A stretch of DNA of 64,000 bases from Massilia atriviolacea (GCF_003953935.1 NZ_RXLQ01000006.1:62001-126000), one strand, 5' to 3'. Positions 1-11,364 are shown, counted from the stretch's first letter. Notes: generated from the sequence alone by a model not told the origin. Made by a program: numbers and translations.

Positions 1-93
1 AAAATCGGCCAGCACGCCATCGACGCCATCCATGCTGGTGCCCGACATCATGCCGATGTAGAGGGTCGAATGCAGGGGGGAGGCTGTGCTCAT
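1..93 (-). CDS. anmK: anhydro-N-acetylmuramic acid kinase, N-terminal fragment
   Basis: Only the first 31 codons are in the window, read on the minus strand from the ATG at 93; the gene continues past base 1. The visible peptide contains LYIGMMSGTSMDGVD, the N-terminal nucleotide-binding signature of AnmK, the kinase that recycles anhydro-MurNAc from cell-wall turnover. It lies downstream of the M23 peptidase on the same strand, so both neighbours act on peptidoglycan. A strong hairpin terminator separates them, so they are probably separate transcription units. Identity rests on this short motif alone but the motif is distinctive. Confidence 0.85.
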   Translation of the reverse strand, partial: MSTASPLHSTLYIGMMSGTSMDGVDGVLADF

Positions 94-121
94 GTCGTTT
101 CCAATTCAATCATGACGGACG

Positions 122-165
122 AAAAAAAGGGCAGGAGCCGGGATCGACGATCCGGGTCCTGCCCT
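122..165 (-). terminator. intrinsic terminator of the M23 peptidase gene
   Basis: A nearly perfect GC-rich stem (outer arms GGGCAGGA / TCCTGCCC, inner arms CCGGGATC / GATCCGG around a GAC loop) is followed on the minus strand by a run of seven T (A at 122-128 on the plus strand). It begins about 22 bases after the stop of the M23 peptidase gene. Confidence 0.9.
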
Positions 166-187
166 CGGTATGGTACGCGCTGGACTG

Positions 188-1552
188 TCAGCGCGCCATG
201 GTCGAGCCGCTGGTGGGACGCAGCAGGGCGAAGCGGTGCGACATGTCGCCCGCGGCGATCTGGAAGCGTGCGCGTTCGGCCGACGTCATCGGGGCCTGGG
301 CCAGCACCTTGATCGACATCGGATCGACAGCCTGGTTGTTGACGCGGAATTCGTAGTGCAGGTGGGCGCCGGTCGACCAGCCGGTCGAGCCGACATAGCC
401 GATCACGTCACCCTGGCTGACCTTGCTGCCCTTGCGGATGCCTGGCGCGAAGCGGCTCATGTGGGCGTAGGCCGTGGTGTAGTTGGCCCAGTGCTTGATG
501 GTGACAAAGTTGCCGTAGCCGCCCTGTACGCCGGCGAAGTCGATCACGCCGTCGCCGGAAGCGCGGATCGGGGTGCCGTTGGCGGCCGCGAAGTCGACGC
601 CCTTGTGGGCTTTCCAGGCGCCGGAAATCGGATGCGAGCGCATCGAGAAACCGGAGGAAATACGGGAGAATTCGAGTGGGGATTTGAGGAAGGCTTTTTT
701 GAGGGCTTTGCCGTCGAAGGTGTAGTAGCCACCTTGCTTGCTGACCGGGTCTTCGTACCAGACCGACTGGTAGGTCACGCCGCGGTTGACGAATTCGCCT
801 GCCAGGATGCGGCCCGAGCGCACCATTTCGCCGTCTTGCCAGAACGTTTCGTAGACCACGTTGAAGCGGTCGCCGCGTTTCAGGTCGGAACGGAAGTCGA
901 TACTGGTGGAGAACATCTCGATGATCTGGGCGACGATCGCGTCGGGCAGCTTGCCGCCGTCGGTGGTGGCGTCGGTCGCCGAGTAGAGGGAGTTGGTGAT
1001 TTCGCGGGCCCGCATTTCAACCCGGCGTTCCAGCTTGGCCGGTGCTTCCACGGCAGCGAACTTGTCGCCGGTGCGGGTGATCGAAATCTGCTTGACCGGG
1101 GTGTCGCGGCCGTCGACGACGGTGGCGCGCAACCATTGCAGTTCGCCGTTCTCGCCCGTCTGCGCCTGGACCCGCTTGCCGGTCTTGAGCTGCATCACGG
1201 CTTTGGCGACCTTGTCGGACTTGATGAATTCGACTGCTGCCGCATCGTCCACGCCCAGGCGCGTGAGCAGGGCGGCGAGCGTATCGCCCGGCCGTACCTT
1301 CTCTTCGTGCACGAATTGCTGGTCGTCATTCTGCAGCGCCGTGATCTGGTCGGCCAGGTTCGGCAGTTCCAGATTCTGTGCGATCGATTTGACCGGCAGG
1401 TCGGACGCATCGGGAGCCAGGGGCGCAACGCCCGCGGCACCGAATGCGCACACTGTCAGGAAGAGGGCGCCAGCGCTGATAATGCGCTGCTTTCGCGTCG
1501 TTCCCAGCAGGCCGGTCAAGCGTTTGCCTGTGAATTTGTTTGTAGGGTCCAT
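188..1552 (-). CDS. M23 family murein endopeptidase, membrane-anchored
   Basis: A 454-residue periplasmic peptidoglycan hydrolase. A basic N-terminus is followed by one hydrophobic segment (about residues 22-42, anchor or signal), then a LysM/OapA-like region with GDTLAALLTRLG, and a C-terminal LytM/M23 zinc peptidase domain. Zinc-site motifs HKGVDFAA (about residue 316) and HLHYEF (about residue 398) are intact, so it should be catalytically active, probably cleaving peptide crosslinks (MepM/NlpD-like group). An ATG ten codons upstream at 1582 is an alternative start; neither has a clear ribosome binding site, and I prefer MDPTNKF because it directly precedes the basic region. It is divergent from tyrS. 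Confidence 0.85.
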   Translation of the reverse strand: MDPTNKFTGKRLTGLLGTTRKQRIISAGALFLTVCAFGAAGVAPLAPDASDLPVKSIAQNLELPNLADQITALQNDDQQFVHEEKVRPGDTLAALLTRLGVDDAAAVEFIKSDKVAKAVMQLKTGKRVQAQTGENGELQWLRATVVDGRDTPVKQISITRTGDKFAAVEAPAKLERRVEMRAREITNSLYSATDATTDGGKLPDAIVAQIIEMFSTSIDFRSDLKRGDRFNVVYETFWQDGEMVRSGRILAGEFVNRGVTYQSVWYEDPVSKQGGYYTFDGKALKKAFLKSPLEFSRISSGFSMRSHPISGAWKAHKGVDFAAANGTPIRASGDGVIDFAGVQGGYGNFVTIKHWANYTTAYAHMSRFAPGIRKGSKVSQGDVIGYVGSTGWSTGAHLHYEFRVNNQAVDPMSIKVLAQAPMTSAERARFQIAAGDMSHRFALLRPTSGSTMAR

Positions 1553-1582
1553 GCAATCAGTTAAAATTTGCCGCTTGAACAT

Positions 1583-1724
1583 TCGCGTTGAGCACTGAAC
1601 TATTTCTTGTTATTGTTTTGTTTAGTTTTCATTGGGCAAGATTAATCGGATCGAGCAGTATATCAAACTTTTGAATCTTCCCAACAATTTCGACACTTCG
1701 CTACAGATTTATTACAAAGCACCT
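1583..1724. promoter_or_regulatory. divergent promoter region between the M23 peptidase gene and tyrS
   Basis: About 140 bases, conspicuously AT-rich compared with the flanks (T-runs at 1600-1630, A/T stretches at 1660-1720). It must carry the promoters for the leftward peptidase gene and rightward tyrS. The open frame can be extended upstream of tyrS through this region, but its base composition is non-coding. Confidence 0.5.
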
Positions 1725-2990
1725 ATGACAACTCCTGCCACTTCCAAGCCTGCCGCCCCTGCGCAAGGTACACCTGTTTTGCCGCTGACGGACTCCGTGC
1801 TGGAAGCGTTGGCCATCACCAAGCGCGGCGTCGACGAGCTGCTGATCGAGAGCGAGTTCGCGCAAAAGCTGGCCCGCTCCGAGCAGACCGGCACGCCGCT
1901 GCGCATCAAGCTGGGCCTCGACCCGACCGCGCCCGACCTGCACCTGGGCCACACCGTGGTGCTGAACAAGATGCGCCAGCTGCAAGACCTCGGCCATCAA
2001 GTCATCTTCCTGATCGGCGACTTTACCTCCATGATCGGCGATCCCTCGGGCCGCAACGTCACGCGTCCGCCGCTGACCCGCGAGCAGATCGAAGAAAACG
2101 CGATGACCTACTTCAAGCAGGCCTCGCTGGTGCTCGACCCGTCGCGCACCGAAATCCGCTACAACTCCGAGTGGTGCGACCCGCTCGGCGCGCGCGGCAT
2201 GATCCAGCTGTCCTCGCGCTATACCGTGGCCCGCATGATGGAGCGCGACGACTTCACCAAGCGCTTCAAGAGTGGGACACCGATATCGATCCACGAGTTC
2301 CTCTATCCTTTGATGCAGGGTTACGATTCGGTCGCCTTGAAGGCCGACCTGGAGCTCGGTGGTACCGACCAGAAATTCAACCTGCTGGTCGGGCGCGAGT
2401 TGCAGAAGGATTACGGCCAGGAACAGCAGTGCATCCTGACCATGCCGCTGCTCGAAGGGCTCGACGGCGTGGACAAGATGTCCAAGTCGAAAAACAACTA
2501 TATCGGCATCACCGAACCGGCCAACACCATGTTCGCCAAGCTGATGAGCATTTCGGACGTGATGATGTGGCGTTATTTCGAGCTGCTGTCCTTCCGTTCG
2601 ATCGCCGATATCGCCGCCCTCAAGGCCGAGATCGACGGCGGGCGCAATCCGCGCGATGCAAAAGTAGCTCTTGGGCAAGAAATCGTGACGCGTTTCCACT
2701 CGGCACAGGCGGCCGACGATGCGCTGGCCGACTTCGTCAACCGTTCCGCCGGCGGCATTCCCGACGATGCGCCTGAAATGACCGTCGATGGCGCGCCGAT
2801 GGGCATCGCCCACCTGCTCAAGAAGACGGGCCTGTGCGCGTCGACCGGCGAGGCGATGCGCATGGTCGAGCAGGGCGGCGTGCGCATCGACAGCAATGTC
2901 GTCAGCGACAAGGCGCTCAAGATCGAGGCCGGCACGTTTGTCCTGCAGGTCGGCAAGCGCAAATTCCTGCGCGTGACCTTCAGCGCATGA
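1725..2990 (+). CDS. tyrS: tyrosine--tRNA ligase
   Basis: A class I aminoacyl-tRNA synthetase of about 421 residues that charges tRNA-Tyr. The HIGH-type motif appears as HLGH and the second signature as KMSKSKNN, which places it with the TyrZ-like subgroup rather than the KFGKT form of E. coli TyrS. A C-terminal S4 RNA-binding domain is present (about the last 65 residues, [14 protein letters not shown] region). I chose the ATG at 1725 over an open frame extending to 1632, because the extra 31 codons are AT-rich and lie in the divergent promoter region. The stop overlaps the dtd start by four bases (ATGA), so the two are translationally coupled. Confidence 0.96.
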   Translation: MTTPATSKPAAPAQGTPVLPLTDSVLEALAITKRGVDELLIESEFAQKLARSEQTGTPLRIKLGLDPTAPDLHLGHTVVLNKMRQLQDLGHQVIFLIGDFTSMIGDPSGRNVTRPPLTREQIEENAMTYFKQASLVLDPSRTEIRYNSEWCDPLGARGMIQLSSRYTVARMMERDDFTKRFKSGTPISIHEFLYPLMQGYDSVALKADLELGGTDQKFNLLVGRELQKDYGQEQQCILTMPLLEGLDGVDKMSKSKNNYIGITEPANTMFAKLMSISDVMMWRYFELLSFRSIADIAALKAEIDGGRNPRDAKVALGQEIVTRFHSAQAADDALADFVNRSAGGIPDDAPEMTVDGAPMGIAHLLKKTGLCASTGEAMRMVEQGGVRIDSNVVSDKALKIEAGTFVLQVGKRKFLRVTFSA

Positions 2991-3433
2991 TCGCCCTGCT
3001 GCAAAGGGTCAGCCACGCCAGCGTGGCGGTCGACGGCGCCACCATCGGCGCCATCGACGCCGGCTTGCTGGTATTGTTGTGCGCCGAAAAGGGCGACAGC
3101 GAGAAGGAGGGCGATGCCCTGCTGGCCAAATTGCTGGGCTATCGCGTTTTCAGCGACGAGGCCGGCAAGATGAACCGCAGCGTGACCGACATCCACGGCG
3201 GCCTGTTGCTGGTGCCCCAGTTCACCCTGGCGGCCGACACCAAATCGGGCACGCGGCCCTCGTTCACCCCGGCTGCCAGCCCGGAAGATGGCTTGCGCCT
3301 GTTCGACCATGTGGTGCGCCAGGCCCGTGCGCGCCACCCCGTGGTCGAGACCGGCCAGTTCGGCGCCGACATGAAAGTGTCGCTGACGAATGACGGTCCG
3401 GTCACTTTCTGGCTGCAAGTGAACCCGAAATGA
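2987..3433 (+). CDS. dtd: D-aminoacyl-tRNA deacylase
   Basis: A 148-residue protein of the usual Dtd length that hydrolyses D-Tyr and other D-aminoacyl or misacylated Gly-tRNAs. It is a natural partner of tyrS, with which it overlaps by four bases. The C-terminal TNDGPVTFW motif is intact. The active-site strand normally read as SQFTL appears here as PQFTLAADT, a Ser-to-Pro change at the first position. The start ATG at 2987 follows from the overlap and from conservation of [13 protein letters not shown]. Confidence 0.95.
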   Translation: MIALLQRVSHASVAVDGATIGAIDAGLLVLLCAEKGDSEKEGDALLAKLLGYRVFSDEAGKMNRSVTDIHGGLLLVPQFTLAADTKSGTRPSFTPAASPEDGLRLFDHVVRQARARHPVVETGQFGADMKVSLTNDGPVTFWLQVNPK

Positions 3434-3481
3434 AACTAAGCAGGCCGTTTGTGGTCAATATCATCAGTACAGGAGCTTGCG

Positions 3482-4147
3482 ATGAGACTCTGGAGTGATT
3501 CCTTTACCGATGGCGGCCTGATTCCCGCCGAATGCGCCTTTGCCGCGATCGATCCGGACACGCACACCCGCTTGTCCAGCAACCGCAACCCGCACCTGGC
3601 CTGGGACGACGTGCCGACCGGCACCCAGTCGCTGATCCTGTTTTGTTACGATATCGACGCGCCCACGGTCGGCGACAACGTCAATAAAGAGGGCGCCGTG
3701 GTGGCGGAAGCCTTGCCGCGCGCCGATTTCTATCACTGGACCCTGGTCGATATTCCGGTCGCCATGCGTTCGCTTGCCGAAGGCAAGTTCTCGGAACTGG
3801 TCACGCCGCACGGCAAGCCGGGTCCGCTGGTCCCGTTCACCATCAAAAATGGCACCGAACATCAATTGCGCCAGGGTGTAAACGATTACACCAGCTGGTT
3901 CCTGGGCGATCCGGACATGGCGGGCGAGTATTACGGCTACGATGGCCCATGTCCGCCGTGGAACGACCTGCGCGTGCACACCTATCTGTTCTGCATCTAC
4001 GCGCTCGACATTCCGCGCCTGGCGCTCGAAGGCCGCTTCACCGGCCCCGAGGCGCGCCTGGCCATTCGCGGGCACATCCTCGACGAAGCGCAGATGGTCG
4101 GCGTGTACTCGCTCAATCCCGCGCTGGCTGCCACCCTGGTCCCTTAA
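3482..4147 (+). CDS. YbhB/YbcL (PEBP) family protein
   Basis: A 221-residue member of the phosphatidylethanolamine-binding / Raf-kinase-inhibitor-like fold. Recognisable features are the N-terminal LWSDSFTDGG, NPHLAWDDVPTGTQSL, the HWTLVDIP strand and the YYGYDGPCPPWNDLRVHTY segment that forms the ligand pocket. Bacterial members have no firmly established substrate. The start at 3482 is set by AGGAG at 3471-3475. It lies 48 bases after dtd and may be co-transcribed. Confidence 0.88.
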   Translation: MRLWSDSFTDGGLIPAECAFAAIDPDTHTRLSSNRNPHLAWDDVPTGTQSLILFCYDIDAPTVGDNVNKEGAVVAEALPRADFYHWTLVDIPVAMRSLAEGKFSELVTPHGKPGPLVPFTIKNGTEHQLRQGVNDYTSWFLGDPDMAGEYYGYDGPCPPWNDLRVHTYLFCIYALDIPRLALEGRFTGPEARLAIRGHILDEAQMVGVYSLNPALAATLVP

Positions 4148-4197
4148 CCTCATTAAAGCATCCTTTCCGGTCCGGGCACGGCGTGTCCGGCGTGCCC

Positions 4198-4860
4198 ATG
4201 TCCCCGACCAATATCATCCTCATCCGCCACGGCGAAACTGCCTGGAACGCCGAACGCCGCCTCCAGGGCCATATCGACATCGCCCTCAACGCCGAAGGCT
4301 TGCGCCAGGCTGCGGCGACGGCCGACGCCCTGGCGGGCGAGCGGATCGACGTCATCGTCTCGAGCGACTTGCAGCGTGCCGCCCACACGGCCGACGCCGT
4401 GGCCAGGACGCGCTCCGTGCCGCCGCTGCACGCTACAGTCCAGCGCGACCCCTTGCTGCGCGAACGCTGCTTCGGCGGCTTCGAAGGCTTGCTGTACGCC
4501 GAGATCGAACAGCGTTTCCCGGCCGAGTTCGCAGCCTGGCAGGCGCGCGAAATCGATGCGCCGATGCCGTCCGGGGCCCGGGCGGCCGAAACGTTCCGCC
4601 AGTTTTACCAGCGCGTGGTGCCGGCCATCATCGCCTGGGGCCAGGCCCATCCCGGCCGCACCCTGGCCCTGGTGGCCCACGGCGGCGTGCTCGAATGCGC
4701 CTACCGCGCCGCGCTCGGCCTGTCGCTGGAAACACCGCGCGACTTTCCTGTGCTTAACGCCAGCATCAACCGCTTCCGCCTGGATGACGGCAAGCTGGGC
4801 CTGGTCAGCTGGGGCGAAGTCGGCCACCTGCATCCGAAGGTGCTCGACGAGCTCAGTTAA
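4198..4860 (+). CDS. histidine phosphatase family protein (phosphoglycerate mutase-like)
   Basis: A 220-residue protein with the RHGE catalytic motif (LIRHGETAWN near residue 11), DIALNAEGLRQA, the SSDLQRAAHTA element and the second catalytic histidine in LVAHGGVLE. This is the branch annotated as GpmB/CobC-like phosphatases; the true substrate cannot be told from sequence. The ATG at 4198 gives a normal family length; a much longer open frame upstream runs antiparallel to conserved PEBP coding sequence and is rejected. Confidence 0.88.
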   Translation: MSPTNIILIRHGETAWNAERRLQGHIDIALNAEGLRQAAATADALAGERIDVIVSSDLQRAAHTADAVARTRSVPPLHATVQRDPLLRERCFGGFEGLLYAEIEQRFPAEFAAWQAREIDAPMPSGARAAETFRQFYQRVVPAIIAWGQAHPGRTLALVAHGGVLECAYRAALGLSLETPRDFPVLNASINRFRLDDGKLGLVSWGEVGHLHPKVLDELS

Positions 4861-4988
4861 GGCTTGTCAAGCGTGCCCGATCCGTTTTTTGTGGCGGCGC
4901 CGTGCTGTCAAATGAAAAATAGTGCTTATTAATTGAGCAGCACTTCGGGTAAAATAGAGGGTTCCCGCAAACTCAGAGCGTCCCATCC

Positions 4989-6014
4989 GTGCAAATTGGT
5001 CCTTACTTGCTGCGCAATAATGTTTTCGTTGCTCCCATGGCGGGCGTGACGGATCGTCCTTTCCGACAACTGTGCAAGCAGCTGGGCGCCGGCTATGCGG
5101 TCTCCGAAATGGCAGCCTCGAATCCGCGCCTGTGGGCCACCGAAAAGAGTTCGCGCCGCACCGACCACGACGGCGAAATGGAGCCGAAGGCGGTCCAGAT
5201 CGCCGGCGCCGACCCGCAGGACCTGGCCGACTGCGCCAAGTTCAACGTCGACCGCGGCGCCCAGATCATCGATATCAATATGGGTTGCCCGGTCAAGAAG
5301 GTGTGCAACAGCTGGTGCGGCTCGGCCCTGCTGCAGCACGAAGACCTGGTCGAACAGATCCTGCACGCGGTGGTGCGCGCGGTGGACGTGCCGGTCACCC
5401 TGAAATTCCGTACCGGCTGGAACCGCGAGAACAAGAACGCCCTGCGCATCGCCCGCATCGCCGAACAGGCCGGCATCCGGATGCTGACCCTGCACGGCCG
5501 CACCCGGGCCGACGGCTATACCGGCGACGCCGAGTACGAGACCATTGCCGCCGTCAAGGCCTCGGTCGCCATTCCGGTGGTCGCCAACGGCGACATCACC
5601 ACCCCCGAAAAAGCCAGGCATGTGCTGGCCGTCACCGGGGCGGACGCGGTCATGATCGGGCGCGCGGCCCAGGGCCGGCCGTGGATCTGCCGCGAGGTCG
5701 ACCATTACCTGCGCACCGGCCTGCACCTGCCGGCGCCGGCCGTGGAAGAAGTGCGCGCGCTGATGAACGAACACTTGCAGGCGCACTACGCCTTCTACGG
5801 CGAATTTTTGGGCGTGCGCACGGCGCGCAAGCACATCGGCTGGTATGTACGCGACCTGATCGGCGGCGAAAAATTCCGCCAGCAAATGAACCTGCTCGAA
5901 TCGACGGAGGCGCAGTTGCGCGCGGTCGATGCGTTTTTTGAAACGCAACATATTCATGGCGAACGGTTACAATACCGGCCCGCGGGCGTTGCTCAAGTAG
6001 CATTGGCAGCCTGA
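4989..6014 (+). CDS. dusB: tRNA-dihydrouridine synthase B
   Basis: A 341-residue FMN enzyme that reduces uridines in the tRNA D-loop. The N-terminal APMAGVTDRPFR, the INMGCPVKKVC segment with the catalytic Cys in NSWCGSALL, and the ANGDI and MIGRAAQGRPW phosphate-binding motifs are all present. The start is a GTG at 4989, the only start consistent with the conserved IGPYLLRNNVFVAPMAG. It heads the dusB-fis-purH arrangement, conserved in many beta- and gammaproteobacteria, where fis is expressed from the dusB promoter. Confidence 0.96.
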   Translation: MQIGPYLLRNNVFVAPMAGVTDRPFRQLCKQLGAGYAVSEMAASNPRLWATEKSSRRTDHDGEMEPKAVQIAGADPQDLADCAKFNVDRGAQIIDINMGCPVKKVCNSWCGSALLQHEDLVEQILHAVVRAVDVPVTLKFRTGWNRENKNALRIARIAEQAGIRMLTLHGRTRADGYTGDAEYETIAAVKASVAIPVVANGDITTPEKARHVLAVTGADAVMIGRAAQGRPWICREVDHYLRTGLHLPAPAVEEVRALMNEHLQAHYAFYGEFLGVRTARKHIGWYVRDLIGGEKFRQQMNLLESTEAQLRAVDAFFETQHIHGERLQYRPAGVAQVALAA

Positions 6015-6106
6015 CACGGCACAGCTAGCAAGAAGAACTACCGGAACGACCGCTGCCTGCAGAGCCGCGGCGAAACATTTAATCCGCAGAAAAGCACCAA
6101 CATCAT

Positions 6107-6340
6107 ATGAGCAAAGAAAGTATCCAGGAAGTTGTCCAGAAAAGTCTTGAGGAATATTTCAACGACCTGGGCGAGCAACAGGCATCGAACATCTACGACA
6201 TGGTGGTCCTCACCGTCGAAAAGCCGATCCTCGAAGTCGTCATGACGCGAGCGGAAGGCAACCAGTCGCACGCGGCCCAGATGCTGGGCATCAACCGTAA
6301 TACCTTGCGGAAGAAATTGCAGGAACACGGACTGCTGTAA
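6107..6340 (+). CDS. fis: Fis family DNA-binding nucleoid protein
   Basis: A 77-residue protein with the C-terminal helix-turn-helix of Fis (GNQSHAAQMLGINRNTLRKKL). Betaproteobacterial Fis is shorter at the N-terminus than the 98-residue E. coli protein, and this length fits. It acts as a nucleoid-associated regulator of rRNA and growth-phase genes. It follows dusB by 92 bases, in the classical position. Confidence 0.95.
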   Translation: MSKESIQEVVQKSLEEYFNDLGEQQASNIYDMVVLTVEKPILEVVMTRAEGNQSHAAQMLGINRNTLRKKLQEHGLL

Positions 6341-6360
6341 TCCGTCTTATTAGCACACAC

Positions 6361-6449
6361 TGAGTGGCCGTGCTATCGAGCGCGAGCCCATCGCGCCCGA
6401 GGGGTGCGCCAGTGCAAACACCGAATACTCCACAACCAGGCCACTCACC
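6361..6449 (+). promoter_or_regulatory. structured leader upstream of purH
   Basis: TGAGTGGCC at 6361-6369 is perfectly complementary to GGCCACTCA at 6439-6447, which ends two bases before the purH ATG. Inside lies a second perfect hairpin, GCGCGA (6380-6385) / TCGCGC (6391-6396) with a five-base loop. If transcribed, the outer stem would cover the bases where the purH ribosome binding site must be, which suggests a cis-acting RNA control element. The structure is seen in sequence; the function is inferred. Confidence 0.4.
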
Positions 6450-8021
<1,572 letters not shown>

Positions 8022-8043
8022 TTTCGGCGGGGTGCGCAAGTTT

Positions 8044-8073
8044 GGTATACCGAAGTTTCTCCGGCGGTATACC
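8044..8073 (+). promoter_or_regulatory. paired GGTATACC palindromes before ruvC
   Basis: Two identical eight-base palindromes GGTATACC lie at 8044-8051 and 8066-8073, centres 22 bases apart (two helical turns). The second ends nine bases before the ruvC ATG. Each also resembles a -10 element (TATACC), so the region may be a promoter with an adjacent dyad or a repressor site. It does not match the LexA box consensus CTGT-N8-ACAG. Confidence 0.35.
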
Positions 8074-8081
8074 ATTCGTCC

Positions 8082-8618
8082 ATGATTATTCTTGGCATTG
8101 ACCCGGGCCTGCGCACCACAGGCTTCGGGCTTATCGAAAAGCACGGCAACAAGCTGCGCTACATCGCGTCCGGCACCATCAAGACGGTGTCGGAAGGCGA
8201 GCTCCCCGGCCGTCTGAAGATCATCCTCAACGGGATCGCCGAGATCGTCCGCACCTACCAGCCCGATTGCGCGGCGGTGGAAAAAGTCTTCGTCAACGTC
8301 AATCCCCAATCGACCTTGCTGCTCGGGCAGGCGCGCGGCGCCGCCATTACGGCCCTGGTCGGCGCCGACCTGTCGGTGGCCGAGTACACCGCCTTGCAGG
8401 TCAAGCAAGCCGTCACCGGGCACGGCAAGGCGGCCAAGGAACAGGTGCAGGACATGGTGGCGCGCCTGCTGGTGCTGCCCGGCCTGCCCGGGACCGATGC
8501 CGCCGATGCGCTCGGCGTGGCCATCTGCCACGCCAACAGTATCGACGCGCTGGCGCTGATCGGCGCGCTGGCGCCCTCGCTTTCCGGCCTGCGCATGAAG
8601 CGCGGCCGTCTCGTTTAA
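8082..8618 (+). CDS. ruvC: crossover junction endodeoxyribonuclease RuvC
   Basis: A 178-residue Holliday-junction resolvase with the catalytic acidic residues in place: Asp in [13 protein letters not shown], Glu in [10 protein letters not shown], and the C-terminal [12 protein letters not shown] with two aspartates. It starts the ruvC-ruvA-ruvB recombination and repair cluster on the plus strand. The start ATG is fixed by the conserved N-terminus. Confidence 0.97.
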   Translation: MIILGIDPGLRTTGFGLIEKHGNKLRYIASGTIKTVSEGELPGRLKIILNGIAEIVRTYQPDCAAVEKVFVNVNPQSTLLLGQARGAAITALVGADLSVAEYTALQVKQAVTGHGKAAKEQVQDMVARLLVLPGLPGTDAADALGVAICHANSIDALALIGALAPSLSGLRMKRGRLV

Positions 8619-8638
8619 CCTCGCTTGAAGGTCTTCCC

Positions 8639-9217
8639 ATGATCGGACGTATTTCCGGAACTTTGCTCGAAAAAAATCCGCCGCAGTTGCTGGTCGATTG
8701 CAACGGCGTCGGCTATGAAATCGATGTGCCGATGAGTACCTATTACGACTTGCCGGCGCTCGGCGCGCAAGTCACCCTGTTCACGCACCAGGCGATCCGC
8801 GAAGATGCGCACCTGCTGTTCGGCTTCGGCAATGCGGCCGAGCGCGCGGTGTTTCGCCAGTTGATCAAGATCACCGGCGTGGGGGCGCGCACGGCGCTGT
8901 CTATCCTGTCCGGGATGACCGTCAACGACCTGGCGCAGGCCGTCACCTTGCAGGAAGCGGGGCGCCTGGTGAAGGTGCCGGGCATCGGCAAGAAGACGGC
9001 CGAACGCTTGCTGCTGGAACTGAAGGGCAAGCTCGGCGCCGACCTCGGCGCGGCGGGCGGCGTGGTGCAGCACGATGCGCAGTCGGATATGTTGAATGCG
9101 CTGCTGGCCTTGGGGTATTCTGACAAGGAAGCCACTGCCGCGCTGCGCAATATGCCGGCCGGCAGCACCGTTTCGGACGGCATCAAGTTTGCGCTCAAGG
9201 CGCTGTCCAAGGGCTGA
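8639..9217 (+). CDS. ruvA: Holliday junction branch migration protein RuvA
   Basis: A 192-residue DNA-binding subunit of the RuvAB branch-migration motor. The N-terminal OB fold ([15 protein letters not shown]), the helix-hairpin-helix motifs ([14 protein letters not shown] and [20 protein letters not shown]) and the C-terminal RuvB-interacting domain ([12 protein letters not shown]) are all present. It begins 21 bases after ruvC and is probably co-transcribed. Confidence 0.97.
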   Translation: MIGRISGTLLEKNPPQLLVDCNGVGYEIDVPMSTYYDLPALGAQVTLFTHQAIREDAHLLFGFGNAAERAVFRQLIKITGVGARTALSILSGMTVNDLAQAVTLQEAGRLVKVPGIGKKTAERLLLELKGKLGADLGAAGGVVQHDAQSDMLNALLALGYSDKEATAALRNMPAGSTVSDGIKFALKALSKG

Positions 9218-9240
9218 TGCTGTTAGGTTAACCGAGCTCC

Positions 9241-9290
9241 GTCATTCCTGCCATTGGCAGAAATGACTTCCCGCGAAGGCGGGAATCCAA
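9241..9290. repeat. short intergenic inverted repeat between ruvA and ruvB
   Basis: The ruvA-ruvB spacer contains GTCATT at 9241 and a compact hairpin CCCGC-GAAG-GCGGG around 9270-9283, followed by AATCC. This resembles dispersed intergenic elements with a CCCGCGAAGGCGGGAATCC core that recur in many betaproteobacterial genomes. It could also act as a transcript-processing hairpin inside the ruv operon. Only one copy is visible here. Confidence 0.45.
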
Positions 9291-9364
9291 GGCATCTCTG
9301 TTAAGCGACGGCGCCTGACATGTTCGCAGTTGCGGAAATCACTTATCTACACGAAGGTTTATTC

Positions 9365-10429
<1,065 letters not shown>

Positions 10430-10438
10430 GGTGCATCC

Positions 10439-10897
10439 TTAGCGGCGGTTGCGCCGGTCGCTCCTCGGCGGGATATACAGCAGCTCGTCGTTCTCGCGCT
10501 TCTTTTTCTTGCGCGACCAGTCGCAGCAGTCGGCGCCGCAGCTGAGGACGTCGCAGACCTTGCCGGCGCCCTTGAACGACAGGTCGCACGGGCATTCCCC
10601 CGGTGCGTCGCAGGGCAGGTCGCAAAAGCCTGCCTGGTGCCGGCCGACCACGCGGCGCGGCGCACTCGATCGTTCCGCTTCCGGCCGGTAGCGGCGATAG
10701 GCGACCCCGCATTTGTCCAGGCGCCGTTTCAGGACGCCGAGCCCGTTCCACACGCCGAAGCGGCGAATGGCGCGGGCGCCGAGGTGGGAGCAGCTGGCAT
10801 TGTCCGTGTAGGCGCAATAGGCGCAGCGAAAGCCTTTGTAGGGCGACAAGTGGCGCTGGTAGAAACCGATGGCCGACAGCGCGAGTGTTTTCATCAT
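10439..10897 (-). CDS. YidD-like membrane insertion factor with Cys-rich C-terminal extension
   Basis: A 152-residue protein whose first 70 residues match the YidD family (GFYQRHLSPYKGFRCAYCAYT, then ASCSHLGARAIRRFGVWNGLGVLKRRLDKC). YidD is thought to assist YidC-dependent insertion of inner-membrane proteins. Typical YidD is 70-100 residues; here a further stretch of about 80 residues carries clustered cysteines (FCDLPC, ECPC, VCDVLSCGADCC) and ends in a very basic tail. The start is the double ATG at 10894-10897. A longer upstream frame to 11041 is rejected because it runs through the YnfA promoter region. Confidence 0.75.
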   Translation of the reverse strand: MMKTLALSAIGFYQRHLSPYKGFRCAYCAYTDNASCSHLGARAIRRFGVWNGLGVLKRRLDKCGVAYRRYRPEAERSSAPRRVVGRHQAGFCDLPCDAPGECPCDLSFKGAGKVCDVLSCGADCCDWSRKKKKRENDELLYIPPRSDRRNRR

Positions 10898-11031
10898 GGT
10901 GCGGTGTTCACCGTCTTGCAACGGCGCCTGTTTGATTGCCAAGAAGAACAATTGAGGACGAGTATGGCCGTTGGATACTTCCAGAACAAGCAGGTATTTA
11001 CGAGGTTTAGCTACCGTAAACCAGGAGAGAT

Positions 11032-11364
11032 ATGGATGCAATCCTGAAACTGACCGTCCTCTTCTTCGTGACCGCGCTGGCGGAAATCGCCGGCTGCTAT
11101 CTGCCGTGGCTGGTGCTCAGGCAGGGAAAGACCGCCTGGCTGCTGATGCCGGCAGCGCTGTCGCTGGCACTGTTTGCGTGGCTGCTCACGCTGCACCCGG
11201 CGGCGGCGGGGCGCACCTACGCCGCTTATGGCGGGGCTTACATCTGCGTCGCGCTGCTGTGGCTGCGCTATGTCGATGGCGTCACGCTGACGCCTTACGA
11301 TTATGCGGGCGCGGGGCTGGCGCTGTCCGGCATGGCGATCATCGCCCTGCAGCCGGCACCGTAG
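11032..11364 (+). CDS. YnfA family (UPF0060) small membrane protein
   Basis: A 110-residue protein with four hydrophobic helices, typical of the YnfA/UPF0060 family. Characteristic segments are [16 protein letters not shown] near the N-terminus and [21 protein letters not shown] in helix 3. Family members are annotated as SMR-like transporters, with limited direct evidence. An AGGAGAG ribosome binding site just upstream supports the ATG at 11032. Confidence 0.9.
   Translation: MDAILKLTVLFFVTALAEIAGCYLPWLVLRQGKTAWLLMPAALSLALFAWLLTLHPAAAGRTYAAYGGAYICVALLWLRYVDGVTLTPYDYAGAGLALSGMAIIALQPAP

Noticed and set aside
6361-6449. ZTP (pfl) riboswitch upstream of purH
   Set aside because: The spacer lacks the conserved CCGCCUGGGCA-type core of that riboswitch.
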